In this document: positions 54,649 through 64,000 of the stretch, piece after piece
Layout of the letters: each line of letters begins with the position of its first letter
Position numbering within the stretch: position 1 is the first letter of the stretch
NCBI GenBank assembly: GCA_011947345.1
Contig: JAAVTG010001008.1
Coordinates: forward strand, 536,109 to 600,108
DNA length: 64,000 bases
Source: Phytophthora quininea
Taxonomy: Eukaryota; Oomycota; Peronosporomycetes; Peronosporales; Peronosporaceae
Reading direction: 5' to 3'
Notes under the pieces: generated by a model
Databases searched by the model: none
Seen by the model: the letters and a program-made list of their open reading frames with translations, nothing else
What the model was told of the DNA's origin: nothing
Program-made: the position numbers and the translations under genes

Positions 54649-55828
54649 TTAAAGTATTATGCGTATTGCCTTCAGCATGGCATCACCCCAGTGATTGGTG
54701 CAATTGTGGAGTTCGTTCAGGTCTAACGACGAGAGCGAAAAACTTGGCTGACGGATTGTCGAGAATATTGATCGCCGCATGGTGACCGTCGTCGTTCCGT
54801 CGGTAGCTGGGCAGCATTGGCTTGTCGGGCACTTGTTCCTCATTTTCATCGTCAGCACGATTGCAGCGCTAGTGTCCCGCCGTACACGATCGTCTGACTT
54901 GTAAGGGTGAAGATTGTCGTGGTCGACGGATTCAATCGAGACGATTCCGCACATTCCGTTACCGAAACTTGTGCTTCCTTTCATATCCATGCGTGCAAAT
55001 ATGACAACGTTTTCTTCGACGGTAGCATCGCTACTTGCGCGTGACAAAAGCCGACTGTTGATAATGCTGTCATGACGTGCGGTATCTCCACTGGGTGCTT
55101 CCAATTGATCGATAGTTGCTGCAAGGTTCTTCATGTAGGACACAACAATGTCAAGTACTTGCTCGACGGACTCGGCTCCGACGAAATCGACGCTGTCACT
55201 ACTCGAGTAGCAGAAATCGCCGCTGCTAGTCTCGAAACAATTCGTCGACGACCGCGGTGCGCTGAACTGGGGCTCTTGCATGACGTAATTGTACGCGATC
55301 GTCAATTTGTGGTGTCGAATGCCCATGAGCACAGCACGCCGCTCTTCTACGTCTGTGCCGAGACGAATTCGCGCGCAAAGCGGTTGGAAATGGCGATGAC
55401 TCTGCGACCACATTTCTTAGCATGAGGATCCACGTCCTCCGATACTTCGTCAACAAATGATCAACTTACCACTCCTTCCGAAAGCAGCGCCTGTTGCTTT
55501 GCTACTTCGAGTTGGAAACTGCGAGCCGCGGCCTTCAGATTTGCATTCTCGGCAAGTGAATGCTGAAGAATTGGGTCTGTATTTCTTGATTCTTCTGGCG
55601 GTAGCGATCGCGCTCTAAGCACCGCAAGTTGAGACTCCAGTCTGTAAATTTCTGCCTGGAGTTCTGCTACTTGTTCCTGTAGCAAAACAAAAAATAAATA
55701 AAACTCGGTGAGAAAGTTTACCCCTTTGCAAACGAGCCAAAACTTGCCTTCCTCACGGCGTAGGTGCATTTTCTCTTCGCTGGCTTGTTGTGCTCGTTCA
55801 AGAGGGATCTCTTATTGCGAGAGTTCAT
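54649..55828 (-). CDS. M96-like coiled-coil family protein 11
   Basis: Exon 1 from ATG near 55,828 (MNSRNKRSLLNEHNKPAKRKCTYAVRK) ends at GCAAGT, suggesting a GC-AG intron. Exon 2 is the coiled coil (VAELQAEIYRLESQLAVLRAR), ending at GTAAGT near 55,470. Exon 3 begins at SHRHFQPLCARIRLG after a TCGCAG acceptor near 55,405. The domain is divergent: FCYSSSDSVDFVGAES, no VRDDYD block (DTARHDS instead), DHDNLHPYKSDDRVRRD, MRRSIFSTIRQPSF and TNHWGDAMLKAIRIIL. Open apart from intron choices. Most members have the acidic VRDDYD motif, so its loss here may mark a changed function. Confidence 0.68.
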
Positions 55829-56512
55829 CAGAGTCTCGAACATACTGCTCTTGGCTGTGCAGTGGTGGCTTGGTGGCAAATATTTGTGTGATTCTCCATC
55901 TGCAGGGCTCTCCAGGGTGATTTAAGTGCAGCTTCCGCGCATAAGACAGCGACTTCTGGTAAACGTGGCAATCACACGCCACAGAAGTTGTTGACGCGAA
56001 AGATTTTCACTTCAACCATGGCAACCAAATGAGTTGACCAAACTAATGTTACTTTTAAGTCGGAGATGGAGAGCATTCTCTTGCTTCGTGTTTGCCATCT
56101 GAATGATTTTTGCAGCCACTCCGGGCATGGCGACCAGTAGTAATCGTCAAAGCTCAGCTTCATGTGACCAGGAATCGGCTCTTCCTTCAGCATCGATCCA
56201 ACAGCTGCATATAATTTCGACACCATGAAGTCTCCAGCCAACTCTGGCAATCACCCTTCGGCAGCCGATGTTGACGAGCATTTACTCTCCCGTCGGCAGT
56301 AAACACCTTCGGCTGTGGGGGGCAAGCAAATAAGAACGCCAACGCTTTTGAAGCAAGCAAGCAAGATGACCCTGGAAGCGTGCAGAACAAAATGAGTCAC
56401 ACCGACAAATCCAACAGACGAATCCACCAAACAGAGTGCTGCCTCAGCCCCTTGCCGTCAGTTGTGCGTCCATCCCGCTAGCAGTCCATTAACCCCAAGG
56501 AGAGACGCAGAG
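55829..56512. other. Intergenic region between divergent members 11 and 12
   Basis: About 680 bases. A 92-codon minus-strand frame at 55,972-56,250 lacks any recognisable domain and is not annotated as a gene. The region should hold both promoters. Confidence 0.45.
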
Positions 56513-57590
56513 ATGACCGAGAAGAGGTACAAGTCGACGGTGCAACGGCGCAAGGTGGGGGCTGCTCGTCATGTCCGCCCAGTGTGTGTACGTCTCACGC
56601 TTTTCTGTCCTGTTAGGAGGAGGTGGACGAGCTGAAGGAGCAGGTCCGAGCTCTGCAGTTCCAACTGGACGGTCTGCAGCCTGCGGGGTCGTCAAGAGAG
56701 TCGCCACCGAAAACGCAGCTCTCTCCTGCCTCATCCGCCAGCAGCAACTCAGTCTCGCTAGTGCACAAGGCGTTTTCACGCCTCAGTTGGTAGGAATCGT
56801 CAAAACTACGAAAGGTCTTGGGTTCTGCTAACTTTCAATTTCTACAGGAGGCACAGTCACTGCATACGCCCCTTTTCCTCAGGAGGGACTGGGAAATCCG
56901 GAAAGCCACGCTGCTCGCCACTCGGGGCACGAAATTCCAAGCTGCATACGACTACGTGATGCAGAGGAATGGAAGTTTGCGTGGAGACCAGTCGCTGAGC
57001 GACGAACGCGTCGAGATGGACAACGGAGACACTTGTAGCGCCATCTTCCAAACCATCCACCTGCCAGGAGCGTCGACTGTCCAGCAGGCTTACGAGGCTG
57101 TGCTATTCGCTATCGACAATGCCGAAATCAGCATCTCGGAGCGACTGGGCCATGTTACAGTTCGGGACGACTACGACGGTGTGGACGGCAAGATTTTCAA
57201 TGCTCGAGTGGTGTCGACGAATGATATGGGCATCACCACGGAGGTAAACTGCGTCATGGTCTCGCAGCTCAGTGACGGCTCTGACGGCAGCTTTAACGGA
57301 GAGCCTTGTGGGATGATCCTGCTGGACTCAGTCGATGAGGACGAACGCTATCCATATTCACCAAGCGAACGTGTCCGCAAGGACGTGTCGGTGGCCTATG
57401 TGGTGACGAAGGATAAAGTGAGTGGCCAAGAGCAGTCGGTCGTGACGATGCGGAGAGCGGCGTTCGTGAAGCTCCACTACCCAAAGTTTGAGATTTCGGA
57501 CGCTGCGTGGCAGGACGTGCAGCAAGACACGGCACTGTGGGGGATGTCATGACCAAGTCCATACGTAGCGTACTATACGCGACCCCGTAG
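56513..57590 (+). CDS. M96-like coiled-coil family protein 12
   Basis: Exon 1 MTEKRYKSTVQRRK (donor GTGGGG near 56,555); exon 2 from 56,618 (EEVDELKEQVRALQFQL) ending at GTAGGA near 56,789; exon 3 from about 56,849 (EAQSLHTPLFLRRDW). The domain is complete: FQTIHLPGASTVQQAYEA, ISERLGHVTVRDDYDGVDG, DEDERYPYSPSERVRKD, RRAAFVKLHYPKF and TALWG(D)VMTKSIRSVLYATP to TAG 57,588-57,590. Breaks near 56,695 (GCGGGGTCG, one G short) and 57,540 (TGGGGGATG, five G where WGD needs six). Closest relative is protein 13, 1.3 kb downstream, with which it shares VVSTNDMGITTEV. Confidence 0.75.
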
Positions 57591-57677
57591 TCGACAAGAA
57601 CTCTTGCAATTGAAAGCAACTTCAACTTTACCAAGTTTCCTTTTAATTGCTATCTTGTTTTTGTCCAGTATTTGACC

Positions 57678-58715
57678 ATGACACGCAAGAAGACTGCAGG
57701 CGACGCAGCGGATGAAGAAGCGAGGCCTCGGACAGCGCAAGCGATCGCGCAGCCGCGCAAGAATGCTGCGATATGGACGGCAAAGGCGGCGGAGACGCTG
57801 CTGCGGCTGCGCTTCCGGACGCTGAGCGAGAGGTTCGAGGCCAAAGACCCTCGACAGCGCCAAACTGCTTGGGAGCTGCTGGCGGCTGAGACGAGCGGCG
57901 TCGGAGGCCTCAAGTGACTGGCCGCCAGTGCAAATCTAAGCTCAAGCACATGAAAAACTGTTCACGACGTACCGAGCGGCTCTGAAAGACGCCAATGCCA
58001 AAGCTCACGAGCCTCCGTACTACTCAGTCATGTGTGAGGTCTGGGGAGCAGAGGACGAGCAAAAGACCGTCAAAATGGTCGAAATGATGCGCAAAGTGAC
58101 CGCGAAGAAGATCAGCATTTGTCCCCAAGACATTGGTTTGACAACGATGAAGACGAAGAAGATCCAGAAGAGGAGGCCGATGAAAGAGATGAGGATGACA
58201 GTCAAAACGGCCAAAGTGGTGATGAAGGCGACCGAATAGTCCGCCGAGACAGTCGCAGAGAGACAGAAGCAGAAGAATCCAAAGAGAATAGACACCAGGA
58301 AGACGCTCGACAAGAAGAAGAAGCTGACCAAGGAATCAGCGATGGTGATGCAAGAGAGAACGGGGCTCAAAGAGAACTGGGGAATGAGCAAAGAGGGCAA
58401 GAAGATGTCGAACGAGGAAGAGACGACGAAGACCGACGAACAGGCCAGGAAGGAGGCCAAAGATCTGGTGGGCCGAGCCGCAAGCGACCTCGAGAGGAAG
58501 CTGAAGCGGAAGGACTGCATGCCATTGCTGACGGTCTCAACAACATTGCCGAGGCGATCAGAGCAAGAGGGTCAGGGAGCGACAGCTCTATCAGCGAGAT
58601 GGCCAGCGCGATGAAGGATTTGACGCAAACAGTGCTGGCCCAGACACAGGTGCTGAACAACCTCGTCCTCTTCGTGGCCAATAAGAGCAATAACCCTCCC
58701 AGTCGACCGAACTAA
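57678..58715 (+). CDS. Myb/SANT-like protein with acidic middle and helical C-terminus
   Basis: N-terminal MTRKKTAGDAADEEARPR, then a tryptophan-anchored helical block (WTAKAAETLLRLRFRTLSERF) and VTGRQCKSKLKHMK, typical of Myb/SANT-like DNA-binding modules often found beside or derived from transposons in oomycetes. A highly charged stretch follows (NDEDEEDPEEEADERDEDD) with a basic PSRKRPREEAEAE segment. The C-terminal amphipathic part (DGLNNIAEAIRARG, MKDLTQTVLAQTQVLNNL) may oligomerise. The frame changes near 57,912, near 57,950 (A6 to A5) and near 58,050-58,060; the long final frame runs to 58,715. Role as a DNA-binding protein is inferred. Confidence 0.6.
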
Positions 58716-58914
58716 TCGATTTTGACCGCCTAAGTGCTTAATGCGATGCCAGCGAAGGCTTTACCGACGCGAAAAAGCAATCTTGAAGAGCATGCTGGGT
58801 GTGCAAATCGTTTGATTGGCGCGCGCTGTCACGCCATCCGGTGTTGTAGGGCTGGGAAAGGCACACGCTTCCTGCAGACGGCGGTTATTCTAGCGCTGCC
58901 TACACGTCTGCACC

Positions 58915-60073
58915 ATGGCGGACAAGAGGCGCAAGTCGACCAATACCAAGCGCAAGGTTGAGCGAGAAGCGAACTTGTGTGCATAAAGGCTTCTAGCTAA
59001 TCCCAATGCGTGTGCAGGAGGAGATCAGCGAGCTCAAAGGAGAAATCCGCCGACTGGAGTCCGAGCTCGAGCTGCAGTCCTTGAACGAGTCTCTACAACA
59101 CCCGCAGCTCACGCCAGTGACGAAGCTTTGGTCGGAAAACAAGGCGCTGAAGACTGCAGCTCGACAACAGCAACTTGCTCTTGCCAAACTCCACTCTGCA
59201 TTGACACCTCCGTTGGTGCGGCACACTAGCAGCATCTTGTCCTCTAAAGCCGATGTTCACGTAGCTCTACTTGTCCAACAGGAAGGACATCCATTGTGCA
59301 CTCGCATCTGCCTCAAGAAGAGCTGGGAAGAGCGCAAGGCGGCACTTCTTGCTCTTCGAGAGGAAAAGTTTAAATCCGCGTACGACTTCGTCTCGACTCG
59401 CAGTGAATTCACATCGGACCAGCCACAGTTTACCGAGGAGCGCTACGAGACAGCCGACGGAGACGTTTGCTGCGTCATCTACCACACTGCTCATTTTCCC
59501 GGCGCAAAGTCGCTGAAACAAGTGTACGACGCGGTTCTCTTCAGTCTGGACAATGTGGAGATCAGCATTACCGAGAGGTTAGGCCACACGACGGTGCGAG
59601 ACGACTACAATGGCGTGGATGGCAACATTTACAACGCCCGAGTCGTCTCGACGAATGATATGGGCATCACAACAGAAGTGAGCGGCATCATGTTCTCACA
59701 CTTGTTCACAGCATCAGACGATAGGTTTGGTGGCACTCCGTGTGGGATCCTCGTGATCGATTCGGTTGATGAGGACGAACTGTATCCGTACGTGCCGAGT
59801 GAACGAGTCCGCAAAGATGTGTCGGCGGTGTTTGTGCTGACTGCGGATAAGCCACAACACAAACCTGCTTCGACTTCGTCTGGATCAACTACCGATGAAT
59901 CAAACGATGAAGAAGAACTGGTCGTGACACTACGACGAGCGGCTTTCGTGAAACTTCACAGCCCTGAGTTTGAGCTTTCGGAGGCGGACTGGCAGGAATT
60001 GCAACAGGACGTGGCGCAGTGGGGAGACATCACCACGAGGGGCATTCGTAGTGTGCTGTATTCCGTGCCGTAA
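58915..60073 (+). CDS. M96-like coiled-coil family protein 13 (intact)
   Basis: Exon 1 58,915-58,956 (MADKRRKSTNTKRK, donor GTTGAG), exon 2 59,018-59,215 (EEISELKGEIRRLESELELQ) and exon 3 59,282-60,073. The second intron, 59,216-59,281 (GTGCGG...CAACAG), is 66 bp and has no in-frame stop, so a retained form would add 22 residues. The domain is complete and undamaged: CLKKSWEERKAALL, DVCCVIYHTAHFPG, ITERLGHTTVRDDYNGVDG, DEDELYPYVPSERVRKD, RRAAFVKLHSPEF and VAQWGDITTRGIRSVLYSVP. Length about 343 residues. It ends 36 bases before the convergent MHYT gene. Confidence 0.8.
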
Positions 60074-60108
60074 CGTTCAATAAACTGCTTGTTGTATCTA
60101 CGGTGGTG

Positions 60109-61349
60109 TTAAACTTTTGAGCTTGCCGCCTCTGTGGCTTCGCGAATGACTTCCGCTGATGCTCGAGGAATATTCAGAAACCGCGGCGATTGATTTCTTG
60201 CCAATTCGACTGAAGACTTTTGGATATTCCGAGCCACGCTGTAGATCGTGAGCCAGTAGCACGACAGCAGCGAAACGTGCGAAGCTGCGCTTGCTGCGTG
60301 TGCGCCATTCACCAAGATTGCTGTTGAGTTCATGGCTGTCTCGCTGTAAGTGTACGAAGCTGCCGTCATGCCGCAGTAATGCGTCGCGCAGACAGCGCCG
60401 CCCATGATGAGTGCGCTGCCCAGCCGTAATAGCTCATTATGCGGCATAAAAACCAACTTCCACAGACAGACAAGAAGAATGAGCTCCATGAAAGCCCGTA
60501 AGTTGTGAGGCTGTTCTTACCGCTCGGAAAATGATCCAGAAAGCTGCCGTAGTGGCGAGCAGCGCGATGCACACGGAGAGGATGACCCATCGGGTGTTAA
60601 AGGCCATTGTGGCATCAGTTCGTTGAGCGACCATGCCTGTGTAGTGCATGGTCAAGACGCCGATAGCCGCAAAAGCTCCACCGACTATAATCAGCCACAG
60701 CCTCGAGAACAGAGCGACAAACTACAGCACCAGTTAGTTCAGGGTCGTGTAAGATGATAAGCCAGTCGTTTCAACTCACTTTCATCTCTCTTGGCGCCAC
60801 ATTCATGATGTCTGCAACTCGGATGTGCTTCAAGTCGGCGGCCTAGAAATTAATTAACACAAAATGTTTGTCCAATAGAGCTACCATAAAAGCATTCACA
60901 AGTTGCTGACCAGCATTCGATTCCGTCTTTCCGTCTCCATCTCCAGGTAATACGGATCCGACGATGCGATGTTCAAACCGATGAACACTCCAACCACGGC
61001 CACAACGAACGAGAAGATGGTGAAGCCCAACTCAAAATCGATGGCGAGAGTTAATCCCTCCAAGGTCTGCAAGTCCAACGCTGTCATGCCAGTGAAATGG
61101 GTGCACCAAATCCCACATCCACCGAGGGCGAGCGATGACAACGCTAACATTATACGCTTCTGAGCAATAGAGCGAACATGACGCCAGCGATCCATCAGTT
61201 GAATGGCTGTTCAAGAAGGTTGTTAGTTAAAATGGATGACAGACTTGATACAGTATAAACTCACTGCAATAGCTGCCAGTCACGGAGACGCAATACGACA
61301 GCAGAACTCTCCAAAAGGACCAGCGTTGATAAATATCGGTGGCGACCAT
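60109..61349 (-). CDS. MHYT-domain multipass membrane protein
   Basis: Integral membrane protein with the MHYT motif three times: CTHFTGMTA (near 61,095), TMHYTGMVA (near 60,650) and ATHYCGMTA (near 60,380). In other organisms this domain is a predicted sensor for oxygen, CO or NO through a metal bound by the His and Met residues. Exons: 61,349-61,265 (MVATDIYQRWSFWRV), about 61,206-60,898, a short exon about 60,843-60,781 (AADLKHIRVADIMNV), about 60,720-60,520 and the last exon to 60,109. Short introns have GTGAG/GTAAG donors. Between motifs are hydrophobic pairs; a cytosolic linker SSDPYYLEMETERRNR follows the first unit. No kinase or GGDEF domain is visible, so it is a stand-alone membrane unit. 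The C-terminal tail is short and Ser/Ala-rich. Confidence 0.75.
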
Positions 61350-61563
61350 GGTGATTTCGGCGACTGGAAGGTTATCGGTTTGCTATTTCGGCGAAACGTT
61401 TTTCCTTCGATTGAGGGAGCCACGATCAAGCATGTTTTTATAAAGAATTACGTTTTTCTTCAAGAGAAGCGTAACGCCGTGGAGAAGTGAAGCAAGCCAG
61501 ACCGAGCAACCCCCGCGGTACAGCATCAAACCTGCTTTCAGCTATAAACCTCCTGCTGATACT

Positions 61564-63555
61564 CACCGTATTGAATTTGTTGCAGGGCCCAACTTGTCCG
61601 AGATTGGAAGCAGCGCCGCATTCGAGTATTTGCGGTTGCATCTCGAAGGAATCCAGAAGCAGACACTGAATCTGCGTGTAGGCCCGGTGGCGCATTATCT
61701 AAGGCAGACAAATGGAATCGAGGAACTTGTTGCTTACGTGAAGGGAGAATTCATCAACGAGTACCCATCCGCGAGCGATACTATTATTTCCTCGTCCGCG
61801 ACTATCGTGGCTCAGAGACTCGCAGATGTGATGAACGCGAAGCCGGAGGAAGAACACGCCATGGATCCCAATCTTCATGAACGTCTGCTGTACGCCTTCA
61901 CAGAGACTGAGTACTGTGGCGATGCCTGTGACAAACTACTAGAGTACGTGGAGCGATGCTGGAAAGCATACACTGCCAACACTCAGGCATACACAGCTCC
62001 GTACACGACTATCGTCCAAAGCTCCGGGTTCGGGAAGAGTCGACTGCTGTTTCAGTTAGCTAAGAAGACTGCGCAGGATATGAGTGCTGCACCCAGCATG
62101 CGAGTGCTGCTATATACTTGCACTCGCCGCGGACCGTCGACGTGTTTCCCAGTACCAACGAAGCATCTCCGAGACTATCTGTTCGCTCCAGGTTCCGACC
62201 AGCTCGAAATCAGTAAGCGCCTAGTGGCGGCATTTTACTATGCGCTTGAGAATTGGCCCCGAGTGGGTGGAGAGTGGATGGAGCTGTTCACAAACGGCTG
62301 CAAAGCTGACGATGTGGTGGCGGGAAGCTTCCGACAAAATGAGAAAAAAGCAGCGATGGCGAGATCGTCCCGAGGAGTCGAATTTCTGGGAAACTTGGAC
62401 GAGTGTTGATTTTAGCTGTCGACGAGACCAGAGCACTCGGGGATAGCTGATTTGATCGCTTACAAAAAGCGCTGACTCTCGCGAACCTGGAGATTTGGAA
62501 GAACGACGTTCGTGGTGGCATTTTGCGGTTCTAGCGGATCCGAACTTTGTGATCTCGGACTCAAACTCTCTATCGTTATATCGATCGCCTGTGGACGCAT
62601 CTTCTCGATATGACAGGGCTGGAGAAAGTCCTCCCGTTTTCCGCTGTTTGTTCTCACTCACACGATGATGTTCATTGGCATGCCAAACTCAATCGCGACG
62701 GTAAACTAGATGGCAAGAAACCGCTATGTGCGTACAATTGTGCTGTAAAGGAAGCAGATATTCGTGGTCTCATCTTGATGGGCCGTCCGATGTGGAGAAG
62801 TCTCTACCTTGCGTTGATGAAAAAGTCCTCGCAATCCAGCGCGATGGCTGATGTGCTCAATCTGGCGGCCCAGAAGTTCTTACTGGGACTACCTCTGGAG
62901 GAAGCCAGCTACAACGAAAAGAGCATGTTTGGGGGTAGCTTCCATGTTGTGTCGATTGGGGTTTCGACCACGTCTATCGTCTACTCTAACGCCCCGCCTC
63001 GTCTCGGACTTTATGGCGACTCTAGTCTACGTGAACTCCAAGAACGACGGCTTGTTTAGCCAATATTCATCGGATCCAGTATTGGCGTTGGGAGCAGCTC
63101 GTGTGTGGTATGTGGTCGACTCGGCGCTATCGAAGTTTATCCTACCCAACTGAAAAGGTTGTTGCTGAAGGAAGTGTTAAGCGTGGATGATATTGGTGCA
63201 GTAGCAGCTCGCATTTTGTTGCTTTTGGCGATCGATACGTGCGAGGTAAGACGGGCCGCAAAAGCGAACAAGGAAGTCGTGCACGTTGGATGTTACTTTA
63301 CTGGGCAATTCGTGAGTGTATATTGGTTTCTTGAAGCATTGTGCGGGATCAGCCCTCCTGTCATGCAGACGAAGACCCAACCAGCAGATCAAGAGAAGAC
63401 AGAGGCTTACAACAGTTGGTATTCGCAGTGGAAATCGTGGAGAGTGGGCTTCAGCCACTTTGTGCAGTTGTATAGCGAGCCGACAGAGAGCCTGCTGTGG
63501 TTTCTACTTGGACGGCAAGCTGCTGGCATTTTCCCGGCCAACAAAAAGGAGTGAA
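61564..63555 (+). pseudogene. Broken P-loop NTPase of a fungal/oomycete type
   Basis: The segment preceded by TTGTTGCAG (possible acceptor at about 61,585) is open to 62,409 with a Walker-A-like SSGFGKSRLLFQLAKK near 62,020. In another frame ILAVDETRAL (Walker-B-like) follows near 62,410. Later segments at 62,610-62,930 (IRGLILMGRPMWRSLYLAL), 62,930-63,150 (SMLCRLGFRP, SSDPVLALGAARVW) and 63,105-63,555 continue in other frames. No ATG begins the first segment. The organisation recalls NTPases associated with Crinkler-like proteins, but no Crinkler N-terminal header is visible; that link is tentative. At least four frame changes, one of them an apparent extra G near 62,930. Confidence 0.5.
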
Positions 63556-64000
63556 CTTGGTAATTCCAATTTTTCGGTTTGTTTCCTCGAAGGGGACAAT
63601 GACCGCAAGGGGGCCTTTAGTTAAATAAAAAGCAAAACATTTAATACGAGTCGGTAGTGCTGTGCCACACAGCCTGTGTGGTGGTCTCCTTCGTAGCATT
63701 TTGTAGAAAGCACGAAACGTAGTGCTGTCGTAGTACTTCTTCGCATCTATGAATGGCACAGAATGTGTTGAACGGTTCAGATCCCGCCGGTCAGCACTAT
63801 TCCCGGATGTGCTGCTGGTGGATCGCAATCGGCGGGCGCCCCGTAATCGATGAAGGCAAATGGGTGGCTGCGCGAGGACGGAGGAGCTAGTGCAAGGCGG
63901 CGTCCTCGAGAGGTAGCACAAGGTCAGCAAAGGTTAATACAGCTCACTTCAAAACTTACTCCCTTGTCCACAATCCGCTCTCTTCCTCGTGCCCCAATTC
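63556..64000. other. Window end, no supported gene
   Basis: A minus-strand frame across 63,451-63,930 overlaps the end of the NTPase. It contains a basic block (FYKMLRRRPPHRLCGTALPTR) but no recognised domain. It may be a fragment of a repeat-derived gene continuing beyond the window. Confidence 0.35.

Noticed and set aside
55972..56250. 92-codon minus-strand frame between two family members
   Set aside because: Plausible codon composition but no recognisable domain, signal peptide or duplicate copy; too weak to call a gene.

Overview
The window looks like nuclear DNA of an oomycete, most probably a Phytophthora or close relative. The evidence is short 59-75 bp GT-AG introns, compact GC-rich coding blocks, start-proximal TCACTTTT(C) elements resembling the oomycete initiator, hAT and LINE debris, and two lineage-typical multigene families. 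No tRNA, rRNA, CRISPR or bacterial operon structure was seen.

Family 1 is ten copies or fragments of an S33 serine peptidase (alpha/beta hydrolase, tripeptidyl-aminopeptidase-like). Each has a signal peptide, a GGPGASS motif, a GxSYG nucleophile elbow and an SGKxD/HxxHG acid and histidine, and most end in a C-terminal membrane anchor. They lie at 1-6.5 kb and 36.2-54.3 kb. Family 2 is thirteen members of an oomycete-type family of about 350 residues: a short basic N-terminus (KKRKxTYxxRR), a coiled coil, and a large conserved C-terminal domain. From memory it resembles proteins labelled 'M96 mating-specific' or START-like in oomycete genomes; that name is unverified. Its members lie at 6.7-15.3, 22.8-25.0, 33.5-36.0 and 54.6-60.1 kb.

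Single genes in between are a divergent pair of BCS1-like AAA ATPases (17.7-21.4 kb), an OST3/OST6-like oligosaccharyltransferase subunit (21.5-22.7 kb), a long unrecognised gene (15.4-17.6 kb), a Myb/SANT-like protein (57.7-58.7 kb), an MHYT-domain membrane protein (60.1-61.3 kb) and a broken P-loop NTPase (61.6-63.6 kb). From 25.0 to 33.3 kb the DNA is gene-poor and holds a decayed LINE reverse transcriptase and a PDR-type ABC transporter fragment.

The striking feature is architecture. About 7.3 kb at 1.5-8.9 kb recurs inverted at 33.9-41.1 kb and carries S33 and M96-like genes together. A second, near-perfect palindrome (arms 43,350-46,216 and 47,020-49,890) carries S33 copies. Its right arm ends exactly at the terminal repeat of a hAT element. 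A second hAT copy, with perfect 10-bp terminal repeats and a target-site duplication, sits in the tail of another S33 gene.

Many genes, including otherwise well-conserved single-copy ones, are broken by one-base losses in homopolymer runs. That pattern suggests base-calling error in the assembly rather than mass pseudogenisation. I therefore list genes whose breaks are mainly of this kind as CDS, and reserve 'pseudogene' for copies with real nonsense changes or truncation.
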